DNA of 64,000 bases, from positions 1 to 64,000 of the forward strand of contig JAEZTC010000010.1 of assembly GCA_023421675.1 (NCBI GenBank), given 5' to 3'. The translations under genes were made by a program, and so were the position numbers. A model generated the notes under the pieces. That model had not been told where the DNA came from. It saw only the letters and a list, made by a program, of their open reading frames with translations, and ran no database searches. Below, piece by piece: positions 42,702 to 52,407 of the stretch (positions within the stretch are counted from its first letter, which is position 1; each line of letters begins with the position of its first letter). Origin of the DNA: Bacillota bacterium (lineage in GTDB: Bacteria; Bacillota; Clostridia; Acetivibrionales; JANLFN01).

Positions 42702-43856
42702 ATGCAAAAGGAAAAACTTTTAATGACACCGGGACCGACAATGATTCCGCCAAGTGTTCTTGAAGTAATGAGCAGACAAATCATTCATCATAGAACAAAG
42801 GATTTTGAAGCAACATTTGATGGCTTGGAAGAAGATTTGAAATTTGTATTTCAGACTAAAAATGTCGTACTTATATTCTCATCATCAGGAACAGGAGCAA
42901 TGGAGTCTGCAGTAGTAAATATGTTTTCACCTGGAGACAAAGTACTTGCAATAAGCATCGGAGCATTCGGAGACAGGTTTGCTGATATAGCAAAAACCTT
43001 CGGACTTAATGTTGAAAAGCTTGCTGTTAATTGGGGTGAAGCTGTTAATCCTGAAGATGTTAAAAAGATACTGGATGCAGATAAAAACCATGAAATAAAG
43101 GGCATTTTAATGACCCATAATGAAACCTCAACAGGTGTTACCAACGATGTTGAGGCGATCGGAAAGCTTGTAAAAGGAACCGACAGACTGTTGATTGTTG
43201 ATGCAATTAGCTCTATGGGCGGACTAGACCTTAAGACAGATGAATGGGGCGTTGACGTAGTTGTTACCGGTTCACAAAAAGGACTTATGGCACCTCCCGG
43301 ACTCGCATTTGTCAGCGTAAGCGAGAAAGCTTGGCAAGCTTATGAAAAATCGACTCTTCCTAAATTTTATTGGGATTATAAAAAGTACAAAAAGGGTATT
43401 TTAAAGGAAGTATCAGAAAATCCCCCATATACTCCGGCTATATCGCTTATTAAAGGTCAGGCGCAGGCTCTGAAGCTTATAAAAGAGGAAGGCCTGCAGA
43501 ATGTTTTTGATAGGCATGCAAAGCTTGCAATTGCTACCCAAAAGGGTGTTGAAGCATTGGGACTTACACTTTTCCCAAGCCAGGAGGTTTCTTCTAATAT
43601 AATTACTGCAGTTAACGCACCTGAAGGTATTGATATAGAAAAAGTAAGAAAAATAATGAATAGCAAATATGACATCATGGTCACCGGAGGACAGAAACAT
43701 CTTAAGGGTAAGATATTCAGAATAGGGCATTGTGGCTTTGTTGACGGCTTTGATCTCATCAAAACATTTGCAGCTCTTGAGTTTGCTCTTGCAGAAGTCG
43801 GCTATAAGGTTGAATTTGGAGCTTCAGTTAGCGCAGTTCAGAAGGCACTCTTATAG
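42702..43856 (+). CDS. Class V aminotransferase (serine/alanine-glyoxylate type)
   Basis: PLP enzyme of 384 residues. Motifs: LLMTPGPTMIPPSVLEVM at the N-terminus, SSSGTGAMESAV, LIVDAISSMGGLDLKTD and GSQKGLMAPPGLAFV, whose Lys binds PLP. The family converts serine or alanine with glyoxylate, and in several Clostridia a member likely acts in the phosphoserine route. It is co-transcribed with serA (47 bases apart) behind a glycine riboswitch. Thus it may serve as the serine-pathway transaminase or make glycine; the reaction is inferred. ATG 42702 follows GGAGG; an upstream in-frame ATG at 42657 lies next to the terminator T-run. Confidence 0.88.
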   Translation: MQKEKLLMTPGPTMIPPSVLEVMSRQIIHHRTKDFEATFDGLEEDLKFVFQTKNVVLIFSSSGTGAMESAVVNMFSPGDKVLAISIGAFGDRFADIAKTFGLNVEKLAVNWGEAVNPEDVKKILDADKNHEIKGILMTHNETSTGVTNDVEAIGKLVKGTDRLLIVDAISSMGGLDLKTDEWGVDVVVTGSQKGLMAPPGLAFVSVSEKAWQAYEKSTLPKFYWDYKKYKKGILKEVSENPPYTPAISLIKGQAQALKLIKEEGLQNVFDRHAKLAIATQKGVEALGLTLFPSQEVSSNIITAVNAPEGIDIEKVRKIMNSKYDIMVTGGQKHLKGKIFRIGHCGFVDGFDLIKTFAALEFALAEVGYKVEFGASVSAVQKALL

Positions 43857-43903
43857 AAATACCTTAGAAATAGCATAATATAATAAGTTTGGAGGGTTTT
43901 TTA

Positions 43904-45508
43904 GTGAAAGTTATAGTAACTGAAAGAATTGCTGAAGATGGTATAAACTATCTTAAAGAAAATGGTTTTGAAGTAGATACTAAGTTTGGAATTTCTCATG
44001 AAGATTTGCTTAATATCATAGAAGAATATGATGCAATAATTGTAAGAAGCGTAACAAGAGTTAATGAGGAATTAGTTGCAAGGGGTAAAAACCTTAAAGT
44101 TGCCGGACGTGCAGGTAACGGAATTGATAACATTGATGTTGAGGCATGTACCAAGAGAGGTATCATTGTTGTAAATACTCCTGAAAGCAATATAATGGCA
44201 GCTGCAGAACTTGCAGTAGGTCATGCTTTTGCAATATTCAGAAATATACCTCAGGCAAATGACGCCGGCAGAAATAAGGATTTCAGAAGAAACAGATTCC
44301 TTGGCAATGAACTTGATGAAAAAACTGCTGGTATTATTGGACTTGGAAGAATAGGTTCCATTGTTGCTACAAAACTTAAAGGCTGCAATATGAAGGTTAT
44401 TGCATACGATCCATATATAACTGATGAAAGATTTAAACTTTTGGGTGTAACAAAATGTGAAACCCTTGAAGAGCTTCTTGTTAAATCAGACCTTATATCA
44501 ATCCATACTCCGAAGACTCCAGAAACATATGGTATTCTTGCAGAAAAAGAAATTAGCAAATGCAAAAAGGGTGTAAGAATAGTAAATGCAGCAAGAGGCG
44601 GTCTTGTAAATGAAAAAGCACTTTATAATGCAATAAAGGAAGGACAGGTTGCAGCAGCAGCTCTTGACGTCCTTGATCCTGAGCCGAATTATGATAAGAA
44701 GCCTGAAGACCAGACTTATGAAAATCCGCTACTTGAGCTTGATAATGTCATAATTACTCCTCATCTTGGGGCATCAACTGCAGAAGCAAATTACAATGTT
44801 GGTACAGCAATTGCAAAACTGGTTGGGGATGCTTTAAGCGGTGAAATGGTTGCTGCTGTTAATATGCCTCCTATGAAGACAAAGGACATGAGCAGTCTGA
44901 AACCATATCTGGATCTGGCAGAAGTGCTTGGTAAAATTTACTACCAGGCAGAAAAGGATACTGTACAGAAAATTGAAATTATATACAGCGGCGACCTTGC
45001 TGATGTTGAAACAAAGGTTATGTCACTGTCAGTACTTAAAGGATTTCTTGAACCTGTAAGAAAAGAAAAAATCAATTATGTAAATGCAGAACTAATGCTT
45101 AAGAATATGGGCATAGAGCTGACTGAAAGCAAAAGCTCTCAGCTTGAAAAATATACAAACCTTATAACAGTAAAGTTTGTAACAAAGAATAAGGTTCAGA
45201 GTGTATCTGGTACAGTTTTTGCAAAGGAAGAAATCAGAATTGTCGATTTCTTCGGATACAAGCTTGATTTTGAACCTACACCATATGTAATAGCTATTCA
45301 GAATGTTGATAAACCGGGTATAATAGGTAAAATCGGTACTATTCTCGGAGAAAACGGAATTAACATTGCTGCCATGCAGTGGAGCAGAAATCATAAGAAT
45401 GAGAAGGCAGTTGCCTTTGTAAGTGTTGATGGCGAAGTGAGCAATCAGGTACTTGAGCAGTTAAAGAGTATTGATGGGGTACTGAAGGCTTCAAGACTTA
45501 GCTTCTAA
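43904..45508 (+). CDS. serA: D-3-phosphoglycerate dehydrogenase
   Basis: Oxidises 3-phosphoglycerate, the first step to serine. The 534-residue, long-form enzyme has the substrate and Rossmann domains (GLGRIGSIVATKLKGC, the HLGASTAEA catalytic His region), a middle ASB domain and a C-terminal ACT domain (YVIAIQNVDKPGIIGKIGTILGE). Start GTG 43904 fits GGAGGG at 43891; the upstream TTG lacks an SD. The ACT domain suggests allosteric control besides the riboswitch. Confidence 0.96.
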   Translation: MKVIVTERIAEDGINYLKENGFEVDTKFGISHEDLLNIIEEYDAIIVRSVTRVNEELVARGKNLKVAGRAGNGIDNIDVEACTKRGIIVVNTPESNIMAAAELAVGHAFAIFRNIPQANDAGRNKDFRRNRFLGNELDEKTAGIIGLGRIGSIVATKLKGCNMKVIAYDPYITDERFKLLGVTKCETLEELLVKSDLISIHTPKTPETYGILAEKEISKCKKGVRIVNAARGGLVNEKALYNAIKEGQVAAAALDVLDPEPNYDKKPEDQTYENPLLELDNVIITPHLGASTAEANYNVGTAIAKLVGDALSGEMVAAVNMPPMKTKDMSSLKPYLDLAEVLGKIYYQAEKDTVQKIEIIYSGDLADVETKVMSLSVLKGFLEPVRKEKINYVNAELMLKNMGIELTESKSSQLEKYTNLITVKFVTKNKVQSVSGTVFAKEEIRIVDFFGYKLDFEPTPYVIAIQNVDKPGIIGKIGTILGENGINIAAMQWSRNHKNEKAVAFVSVDGEVSNQVLEQLKSIDGVLKASRLSF

Positions 45509-45516
45509 AATGCTTG

Positions 45517-45551
45517 AAACTCCCGCCAAAGCTGGTGGGAGTTTATTTTTT
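45517..45551 (+). terminator. Terminator after serA
   Basis: AAACTCCC and GGGAGTTT form a stem with GCC/GGT inside and are followed by a T-tract. Confidence 0.92.
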
Positions 45552-45642
45552 TACTAATATTTGTTATGTAAACTTGAAATTAATTCAAAATAATATTAAA
45601 ATATAAAAATGCGGAAAAAATTCTAACAGATAGGAGCATCTA

Positions 45643-46413
45643 ATGGGAACTTTATTAGAAGGTAAAAATGTACTCATCATGGGTTTGAGAAACAAATGGA
45701 GCATTGCATGGGGAATTGCCAAGGAAGCCTATAGTGAAGGTGCAAATGTAATTCTTACATATCTGGGTGAAAGAGAAAAGGAAGATGTTGAAAAGCTTGC
45801 TGTAGAGCTTGGAAGCCCTAATCTTTATAGCTGTGATATTTCCAGTGACGAACAAATAGACAGCCTGTTTAACAGTATAGAAAAAGACTATGGAAAAATT
45901 CATGGACTTGTTCATGCAATAGCACATGCTAAAAGTGAAGATATGAGGAACGACTTTGTTAATACCTCAAGGGATGGATTTAAGCATGCCCTTGATATCA
46001 GTGCCTATTCACTGGTTGCAGTTAGTAGAGGTGCACATAAGCTTATGACTGAAGGCGGAAGTATAGTTACGCTGACTTATTACGGTGCAGACAAAGTATT
46101 TTCAGGATATAATGTAATGGGCGTAGCAAAAGCGGCACTTGAAGCAAGTGTAAGATATCTTGCAAGTGATCTTGGTAAGGACGGTATAAGAGTCAATGCA
46201 ATATCTGCAGGTCCTATAAAAACACTTTCTGCAAAGGGTGTTAAGGACTTTGGAAATATACTTGATACTGTTGAAGAAAAGTCACCAATAAGAAGAAGAG
46301 TTAATCCTACTGATGTAGGTAAGACTTCACTTTACCTTTTAAGTGATCTCGCCAGCGGAGTTACTGGAGAAGTTTTATTCGTTGACGGTGGATTTAACAT
46401 AATGGGTATATAG
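45643..46413 (+). CDS. fabI: Enoyl-ACP reductase (NADH), FabI type
   Basis: Reduces enoyl-ACP in fatty acid elongation. The 256-residue SDR protein has LIMGLRNKWSIAWGIA (FabI's modified dinucleotide motif), AIAHAKSEDMRNDF and the catalytic Tyr-x6-Lys in GYNVMGVAKAALEASVRY, and the SAGPIKTLSAKGVKDF loop near the diphenyl ether site. It is a single gene with a good SD, and ends at a terminator. Clostridia often use FabK/FabL/FabI alternatives; only FabI is seen here. Confidence 0.94.
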   Translation: MGTLLEGKNVLIMGLRNKWSIAWGIAKEAYSEGANVILTYLGEREKEDVEKLAVELGSPNLYSCDISSDEQIDSLFNSIEKDYGKIHGLVHAIAHAKSEDMRNDFVNTSRDGFKHALDISAYSLVAVSRGAHKLMTEGGSIVTLTYYGADKVFSGYNVMGVAKAALEASVRYLASDLGKDGIRVNAISAGPIKTLSAKGVKDFGNILDTVEEKSPIRRRVNPTDVGKTSLYLLSDLASGVTGEVLFVDGGFNIMGI

Positions 46414-46446
46414 GCTGTTTGATGAAAATTCTAAAAAGTTACAAGG

Positions 46447-46475
46447 GCCATGGCATAAGCCATGGCTTAATTTTT
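46447..46475 (+). terminator. Terminator after fabI
   Basis: GCCATGGC-ATAA-GCCATGGC forms a perfect stem followed by TTAATTTTT. Confidence 0.88.
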
Positions 46476-46511
46476 ATCAATTGCTAATTCTTCTTGTTAT
46501 CCATGGATCAC

Positions 46512-46588
46512 TGGGGACATTTCTCAATTTCTTTACATTGGGGAAATTCTCCAACTTTTGAATTTTTAAAAGTTGAGAAGCGTCCCCA
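46512..46588. repeat. Inverted pair of REP-like half-sites (REPIN-like)
   Basis: TGGGGACATTTCTCAATT (46512-46529) and TTGAGAAGCGTCCCCA (46573-46588) face each other, with further self-complementary AACTTTT / AAAAGTT in between. The right half is identical to 349-364. The whole ~77 bases can fold into one hairpin, typical of a REPIN. It sits in the fabI-recJ gap. Confidence 0.75.
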
Positions 46589-46692
46589 ATATAAAGTTGA
46601 ACAATCATTCCAAATCACATATAATTAGTATGGTTTGTTTTTAACAAATCCAAAGCTTTTAGTTAAGACTACATAATAAAGGTGATAATTTG

Positions 46693-49176
46693 ATGCTTGC
46701 AGAAAAGACATGGGTTTATAACAATAATCCCGTCAGTGACGTGGACATAATTTCCAAACAAGCCGGTATATCACCGCTTCTTTCAAAGTTGTTTCTCAGC
46801 AGAGGAATTAATGATATTAACTATATTCGTGACTTTATAAACCCTTCTTTAGATAAACTCCTTGATCCTTTTTTGCTAAAGGATATGGACAAGGCAGTTG
46901 AAAGAATATTAAAATCCATTGAACAAAAAGAGAAAATTCTTATATATGGCGACTATGATGTAGACGGAACAACTGCAACATCTATTCTATACAATTTTAT
47001 CAGGACCCTGGATGTACGTGTAGATTACTTTATCCCAAACAGGCTTGAAGACGGATATGGATTGTCGGAATCAAGTATAGCTAAGGTATATGATTATTTT
47101 CCAAATATTATATTAACAGTTGACTGCGGAACCACCTCAATGGAAGAAATAAAACAGTTAAAGGACTCCGGAATTGATGTAATAGTTACCGACCACCACG
47201 AGTGTACTGGCCAGCTGCCGGAGGCTTATGCAGTTGTTAATCCATGCAGGCCTGACTGTACATATCCATTTAAGGAATTGGCCGGAGTTGGAGTTGCGTA
47301 TAAACTAATAACAGCTTTGTGTATCAAGTTGAATCTAGGCAACAAGTATAATGATTATCTGGATCTTGTAGCTCTTGGTACTGTTGCGGACGTTGTACCC
47401 CTAACAGAGGAAAACAGGATACTGGTCAAATATGGCATAGATTTAATTGAAAATACTAATAACATTGGATTAAAAGCACTTGTTGAAAGTTGTATTTTAA
47501 AGGATAAAAAAATAAATTCCTGGACAATTGGTTTTGTACTTGGACCGCGCATAAATGCAGCGGGACGTACAGGAGATGCTTTGAGGGCTGTAAGGCTCTT
47601 TACAACCAGCAATGAAAAGGAAGCATCAGACCTTGTGGATGAACTTAATGAAGCTAATAAATATAGACAGGATACTGAAGCAGAAATACTTGAACAGGTT
47701 ATAAACTATGTTGAAACGCAAATAGATCTCGAGAGGGAAAAGGTGATAGTTGTTTCAGGAGATGGGTGGCATCATGGTATCATAGGAATTGTTGCTTCAA
47801 AAATAACTGACAAGTACTATAGGCCATGTATATTAATTTCCTGTGAAGACGGTGAAGGAAGAGGTTCAGGCAGAAGTATTGAAGGCTTTAATTTATTTAC
47901 AGCTTTAAGCAATCAGGCATCTTTACTTGAAAAATTCGGGGGACATGAACTTGCTGCGGGATTGACAATTAAAAAGGAAAACATACCTGAATTCCGCACA
48001 AGAATTAATGAATATGCAGATGAGGTTTTAACACATGAATACATGATACCTAAGCTTAGAGTAGATTTGCCGGTATCAAGGGAGGATTTGACAATTCAGA
48101 ACATAAGGGAATTGGACAAACTAGCTCCCTTTGGGGCAGGAAATCCAAGCCCTGTTTTCATTTGTGAAACGCTCAAGATACAATCTGCAAGAACAGTTGG
48201 AGAGGGAAAACATCTCAAGCTTGGTCTTGATTGTGAAGGTTCTTTTTTTGATGCTATTGGCTTTAATATGGGAAGCCTTTCAGAAAGCCTGCATATTGGT
48301 GATAATATTGAAGCAGCCTGTTCGTTGGAGATAAATTCATGGAATTCGGTTGACAAAATACAGCTCAATTTAAAGGATATTGTCAAGGATATTGAAACAC
48401 GTACAGGGAATGAATATTTTTATACACTTGATAGAAGTATGGAGTCATGTGGTCTTGAAGATATATTAGATGAAAACCAATCTGAGGGTTGGGATTTAAT
48501 CAGCAGTTTTAATTATATTGCTATCAATGAAATTATTAATTTGGAAGGTTCCAATATTATACTGGTTAATTCACTTGAAGCTGTTATGGAATTGAAGGAA
48601 GCCTTCAGAAATAAATTGGGGGCTATTAAAAAACCTTTAAAAATCTGTTATACTTGTTTTAATAGTTCTAAAAAGGACTTGCCTATATTATTAATTAATC
48701 CTGACCCTTCAATGGTTGATTTCAGTAATTTTGAAAGGGTTATTTTTTATGGGGGCTGGATTTGCACCGGTTATCTTAAAAAGCTGCTTGAAAAAGTTGA
48801 AAACAGTAAAATTTATGTAAGCATAAAAAATGATTCGATGATCTTTAATACAGAAGCAATTATACCCGAACGACGTGATTTGGTAGCAATTTATCAGTAC
48901 ATTAAAGCTAATTTTGGCAACCAGATTAAGGTTGATGATCTTTTTGTGCTTGCAGAAAAGATTTCAGAAAGCTATAAGATTAATATTAACTACTTTAAAC
49001 TTAAAAAAGGACTTGAAATTCTGGAACAGGTGGATATCCTGGAAAAAAGTATGACAGGAAAATATGGGGTGTCAATTGCCCTTAAAAATACTAAACAAAA
49101 GACTAATTTGGAAAGTTCAATATTATATAGAAAGCTTCAGTCTTTAAAGGACAACTATGGAAAGCTTGAAGCGTAA
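46693..49176 (+). CDS. recJ: Single-stranded-DNA-specific exonuclease RecJ
   Basis: 5'-3' exonuclease in recombination and repair. In 827 residues: DHH domain with GDYDVDGTTATSI (near 87) and VTDHHECTGQLPEA, DHHA1 region GRTGDALRAVRLF...GDGWHHGIIGIVASKI and the GGHELAAGLTI site, OB-fold, and a ~250-residue C-terminal region as in long Firmicutes RecJ. ATG 46693 is six bases from AAGGTGAT, better than TTG 46690. Next gene apt follows after 12 bases. Confidence 0.94.
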   Translation: MLAEKTWVYNNNPVSDVDIISKQAGISPLLSKLFLSRGINDINYIRDFINPSLDKLLDPFLLKDMDKAVERILKSIEQKEKILIYGDYDVDGTTATSILYNFIRTLDVRVDYFIPNRLEDGYGLSESSIAKVYDYFPNIILTVDCGTTSMEEIKQLKDSGIDVIVTDHHECTGQLPEAYAVVNPCRPDCTYPFKELAGVGVAYKLITALCIKLNLGNKYNDYLDLVALGTVADVVPLTEENRILVKYGIDLIENTNNIGLKALVESCILKDKKINSWTIGFVLGPRINAAGRTGDALRAVRLFTTSNEKEASDLVDELNEANKYRQDTEAEILEQVINYVETQIDLEREKVIVVSGDGWHHGIIGIVASKITDKYYRPCILISCEDGEGRGSGRSIEGFNLFTALSNQASLLEKFGGHELAAGLTIKKENIPEFRTRINEYADEVLTHEYMIPKLRVDLPVSREDLTIQNIRELDKLAPFGAGNPSPVFICETLKIQSARTVGEGKHLKLGLDCEGSFFDAIGFNMGSLSESLHIGDNIEAACSLEINSWNSVDKIQLNLKDIVKDIETRTGNEYFYTLDRSMESCGLEDILDENQSEGWDLISSFNYIAINEIINLEGSNIILVNSLEAVMELKEAFRNKLGAIKKPLKICYTCFNSSKKDLPILLINPDPSMVDFSNFERVIFYGGWICTGYLKKLLEKVENSKIYVSIKNDSMIFNTEAIIPERRDLVAIYQYIKANFGNQIKVDDLFVLAEKISESYKININYFKLKKGLEILEQVDILEKSMTGKYGVSIALKNTKQKTNLESSILYRKLQSLKDNYGKLEA

Positions 49177-49188
49177 TGGAGGATTATT

Positions 49189-49707
49189 ATGGATCTCAAG
49201 GAAAAACTAAGACATGTAATAGGTTTCCCGAAGGAAGGTATCGATTTTATCGATATAACTACCGTCTTACAGGATTCAGAGGCATTAAAGCAGTGTATTG
49301 ACCAAATGAACGAAAAGATATCCCAAATGGGTGATTTTGATCTTATTATCGGTCCTGAATCAAGAGGTTTTATCTTTGGGGCACCACTTGCTTATATTAC
49401 CGGAAAAGGTTTTGTTCCCATACGTAAAAAAGGAAAGCTTCCATATAAAACTATTAAGGTTACTTATAATCTCGAGTATGGCACAGATACGCTTGAAATG
49501 CATGAAGATGCTGTTAAGCCGGGTCAGAGTGTTATAATAGTAGATGACCTCTTGGCTACAGGGGGAACTACTGAATCAAATATCAAACTTGTTGAACAGC
49601 TTGGAGGAAAAGTAGCCGGAATAGTATTTTTTATAGAATTAGAATTTTTAAATGGAAGAGATAGATTAAAAGGATATAATGTTGAATCTTTGATTAAATT
49701 CTCTTAA
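49189..49707 (+). CDS. apt: Adenine phosphoribosyltransferase
   Basis: Salvages adenine to AMP with PRPP. The 172-residue protein has IGFPKEGIDFIDITTVLQD, the PRPP loop VIIVDDLLATGGTTESN and GPESRGFIFGAPLAY. SD GGAGG. It lies in a run recJ-apt-relA, a common Firmicutes arrangement linking purine salvage to (p)ppGpp synthesis. Confidence 0.97.
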   Translation: MDLKEKLRHVIGFPKEGIDFIDITTVLQDSEALKQCIDQMNEKISQMGDFDLIIGPESRGFIFGAPLAYITGKGFVPIRKKGKLPYKTIKVTYNLEYGTDTLEMHEDAVKPGQSVIIVDDLLATGGTTESNIKLVEQLGGKVAGIVFFIELEFLNGRDRLKGYNVESLIKFS

Positions 49708-49742
49708 TATTTACTTATATTCGTTATAGTGGAGGCATTTTG

Positions 49743-51932
49743 ATGAGTGACGGCTACACCCGGTTGGTTGATAAAATAAAAGAATATAACCCCAACTGTG
49801 ACTTTACAATGATCGAAAAGGCATATAATGTCGCAAAGACGGCACATTCCGGTCAGCAGAGAGTCTCGGGTGACCCATATATTATACATCCTCTTCAGGT
49901 TGCGTTTATACTTGCAGAGCTTGAACTGGACTGCACATCAATTGTTGCCGGTATATTACACGACACAGTTGAAGATACCACCTGCACCGTTGAAGAGGTC
50001 AGAGAGAATTTCGGTGAGGATGTAGCTTTGCTTGTTGATGGTGTAACCAAATTAGGTAAAATCCCATATACAACTAAAGAGGAATTGCAGGCAGAAAACC
50101 TTAGAAAAATGTTTCTTGCTATGGCAAAAGACATAAGGGTTATAATGATCAAGCTTGCCGACAGACTTCACAACATGCGTACCTTAAAGTACATGACTCC
50201 TGAAAAGCAGCTTGAAAAGGCAAATGAAACCCTTGAAATATATGCACCTTTGGCACATAGGTTAGGTATATCAAAAATTAAATGGGAACTTGAAGATATC
50301 TGTCTTCGATATACTGACCCAAAAGGCTATTACGAACTTGTAGATAAGATAGCAAAAAAACGTAAGGAAAGAGAAGCTTATATTACTGATATTATAAAGA
50401 CTCTTAATACAAAAACGCTTGAGCTTGGGATTGAAAATGCCCATATTGACGGAAGACCAAAGCATTTTTATAGTATATATAAGAAAATGGCAAACCAGAA
50501 CAAGACTCTGGAGCAGATATACGATCTGTTTGCAGTAAGGGTCATTGTTGATTCTGTAAAGGATTGCTATGGGGTGCTTGGACTTGTCCATGAGTTGTAC
50601 AAGCCTATGCCGGGCAGATTCAAGGACTATATAGCAATGCCCAAACCTAATATGTACCAGTCGCTTCACACAACGTTACTTGGACCGGAAGGCCAGCCTT
50701 TCGAGGTTCAGATAAGAACCTGGGAGATGCACAGGATAGCTGAAGTCGGTATAGCAGCGCATTGGAAGTACAAGGAAGGGCATGGCGGAAACGGTGATAT
50801 TGATAACAAGCTTGTGTGGCTCAGGCAGCTTCTTGAATGGCAGAAGGAAATGCGTGATGCCACTGAGTTTATGGAAACACTCAAGATAGATCTTTTTACA
50901 GATGAGGTTTTTGTATTCACTCCAAAGGGTGATGTCATCAATCTTCCTATGGGTTCAAATCCTATCGATTTTGCATATGCCATACACAGTGCGGTTGGAA
51001 ATAAAATGATGGGCGCAAAGGTCAATGGAAAAATTGTTCCAATCGACTATGAGCTTAAGAACGGGGATATTGTTGAAGTCCTCACTTCTGCTAATGTACA
51101 TGGGCCAAGCAGGGATTGGCTCAAGATAGTAAAGAGTCCTCAGGCCAAAAACAAGATTAATCAGTGGATTAAAAAAGAATATAGGGAAGATAACATAATA
51201 AAAGGTAAGGAAGCTGTTGAAAAAGAACTTAAAAAGCATGGCCTGACTTTTGCCCAGCTCTTTAAAGGAGAAAGACTTGAGGTATTGTTAAAAAAGAATA
51301 CCTTGAATTCAATTGATGACCTTTATGCTGCCATAGGTTATGGTGCTGTAACGGCTAATAAGGTAATTTCAAGGCTTAAAGAAGAATTTAAAAAGACGCT
51401 CAAACCAGAGGAATTAATAGAAATGGGTTTTGAAACTCCGGTTCAGCAGCGTCCTGAAAAAAAGAAGAAGATTATACCCGAAAGCGGTATCGTTGTTAAA
51501 GGTATAGATAACTGTCTTGTAAGGCTTTCAAGGTGCTGCAATCCTGTTCCTGGAGATACAATTATCGGTTATATAACAAGAGGCAGAGGTGTTTCGGTTC
51601 ATAGAAAAGACTGCCTCAATGTATTAAACATAGATAGCATGGATGGAGATAACAGGCTTATAGAAGTAAGCTGGTATACATCTGAAAATGTAGCTTACAA
51701 GGCTGAAATAATTGTTATGGCAAATGACAGAACCGCTTTGCTTATGGAAATAACTAATGTCATAGGTGAATCGAAAATACCTTTAAAAGCTATTAATGCA
51801 AGGACAACAAAGGAACAAATAGCAATAATGAATCTCACACTTGAGATAACAGATACAGAACAGCTTGATAAAATTATTAAAAGGCTTAAAAAGGTTGAAG
51901 GCGTGTTTGAGGTTACAAGAAACAGACAATAA
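49743..51932 (+). CDS. relA: Bifunctional (p)ppGpp synthetase/hydrolase (Rel)
   Basis: The 729-residue protein has an N-terminal HD hydrolase (YIIHPLQVAFILAEL, GILHDTVEDTTC), the synthetase domain (YDLFAVRVIVDSVKDCYGVLGLVHELYKPMPGRFKDYIA), TGS (VFTPKGDVINLPMGSNPIDFAY) and a C-terminal ACT domain. The histidines and HDTVED are intact, so it should also degrade (p)ppGpp. ATG 49743 follows GGAGGC. It is the central stringent response enzyme, transcribed with dtd. Confidence 0.97.
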   Translation: MSDGYTRLVDKIKEYNPNCDFTMIEKAYNVAKTAHSGQQRVSGDPYIIHPLQVAFILAELELDCTSIVAGILHDTVEDTTCTVEEVRENFGEDVALLVDGVTKLGKIPYTTKEELQAENLRKMFLAMAKDIRVIMIKLADRLHNMRTLKYMTPEKQLEKANETLEIYAPLAHRLGISKIKWELEDICLRYTDPKGYYELVDKIAKKRKEREAYITDIIKTLNTKTLELGIENAHIDGRPKHFYSIYKKMANQNKTLEQIYDLFAVRVIVDSVKDCYGVLGLVHELYKPMPGRFKDYIAMPKPNMYQSLHTTLLGPEGQPFEVQIRTWEMHRIAEVGIAAHWKYKEGHGGNGDIDNKLVWLRQLLEWQKEMRDATEFMETLKIDLFTDEVFVFTPKGDVINLPMGSNPIDFAYAIHSAVGNKMMGAKVNGKIVPIDYELKNGDIVEVLTSANVHGPSRDWLKIVKSPQAKNKINQWIKKEYREDNIIKGKEAVEKELKKHGLTFAQLFKGERLEVLLKKNTLNSIDDLYAAIGYGAVTANKVISRLKEEFKKTLKPEELIEMGFETPVQQRPEKKKKIIPESGIVVKGIDNCLVRLSRCCNPVPGDTIIGYITRGRGVSVHRKDCLNVLNIDSMDGDNRLIEVSWYTSENVAYKAEIIVMANDRTALLMEITNVIGESKIPLKAINARTTKEQIAIMNLTLEITDTEQLDKIIKRLKKVEGVFEVTRNRQ

Positions 51933-51945
51933 AGGGTGACATGTT

Positions 51946-52395
51946 TTGCGTGCAGTAGTTCAAAGAGTGCAATCGGGAAGTGTGACTACAGAAAACAAGG
52001 TTATAGGAAAGATAGGCAAAGGTATCGTTGTGCTGCTTGGAATAGGCCAGGAGGACTCTCAGCAGGACATTGATTATTTAGCTGATAAAATAATTAATTT
52101 GAGAATATTTGAAGATGAAAATGGTAAAATGAATACATCCTTACTTGAGGTAAAAGGTGAACTCCTGATAGTATCCCAATTTACTCTATACGGAGATTGC
52201 AGAAAAGGTAAAAGGCCAAGCTACGACTCTGCAGCAAGGCCTGAAACAGCCCAGCTTTTATATAATAGCTTTGTCGAAAAGGCCAACAAGTATGGATTAA
52301 AGGTTGAAACAGGTAAATTTCAGGCAGATATGCTTGTGCAGATTCAGAACGATGGTCCTGTAACACTTATGATTGATAGTAAAAAAATTTTTTAA
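51946..52395 (+). CDS. dtd: D-aminoacyl-tRNA deacylase
   Basis: The 149-residue DTD fold begins RAVVQRVQSGSVTT and has LLIVSQFTLYGDCRKGKRPSYDSAA and LMIDSKKIF. Start TTG 51946 with AGGGTGAC. Follows relA by 13 bases, which is conserved in many Firmicutes. It removes D-amino acids from tRNAs. Confidence 0.95.
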   Translation: MRAVVQRVQSGSVTTENKVIGKIGKGIVVLLGIGQEDSQQDIDYLADKIINLRIFEDENGKMNTSLLEVKGELLIVSQFTLYGDCRKGKRPSYDSAARPETAQLLYNSFVEKANKYGLKVETGKFQADMLVQIQNDGPVTLMIDSKKIF

Positions 52396-52407
52396 AGAGG
52401 TTATGAT

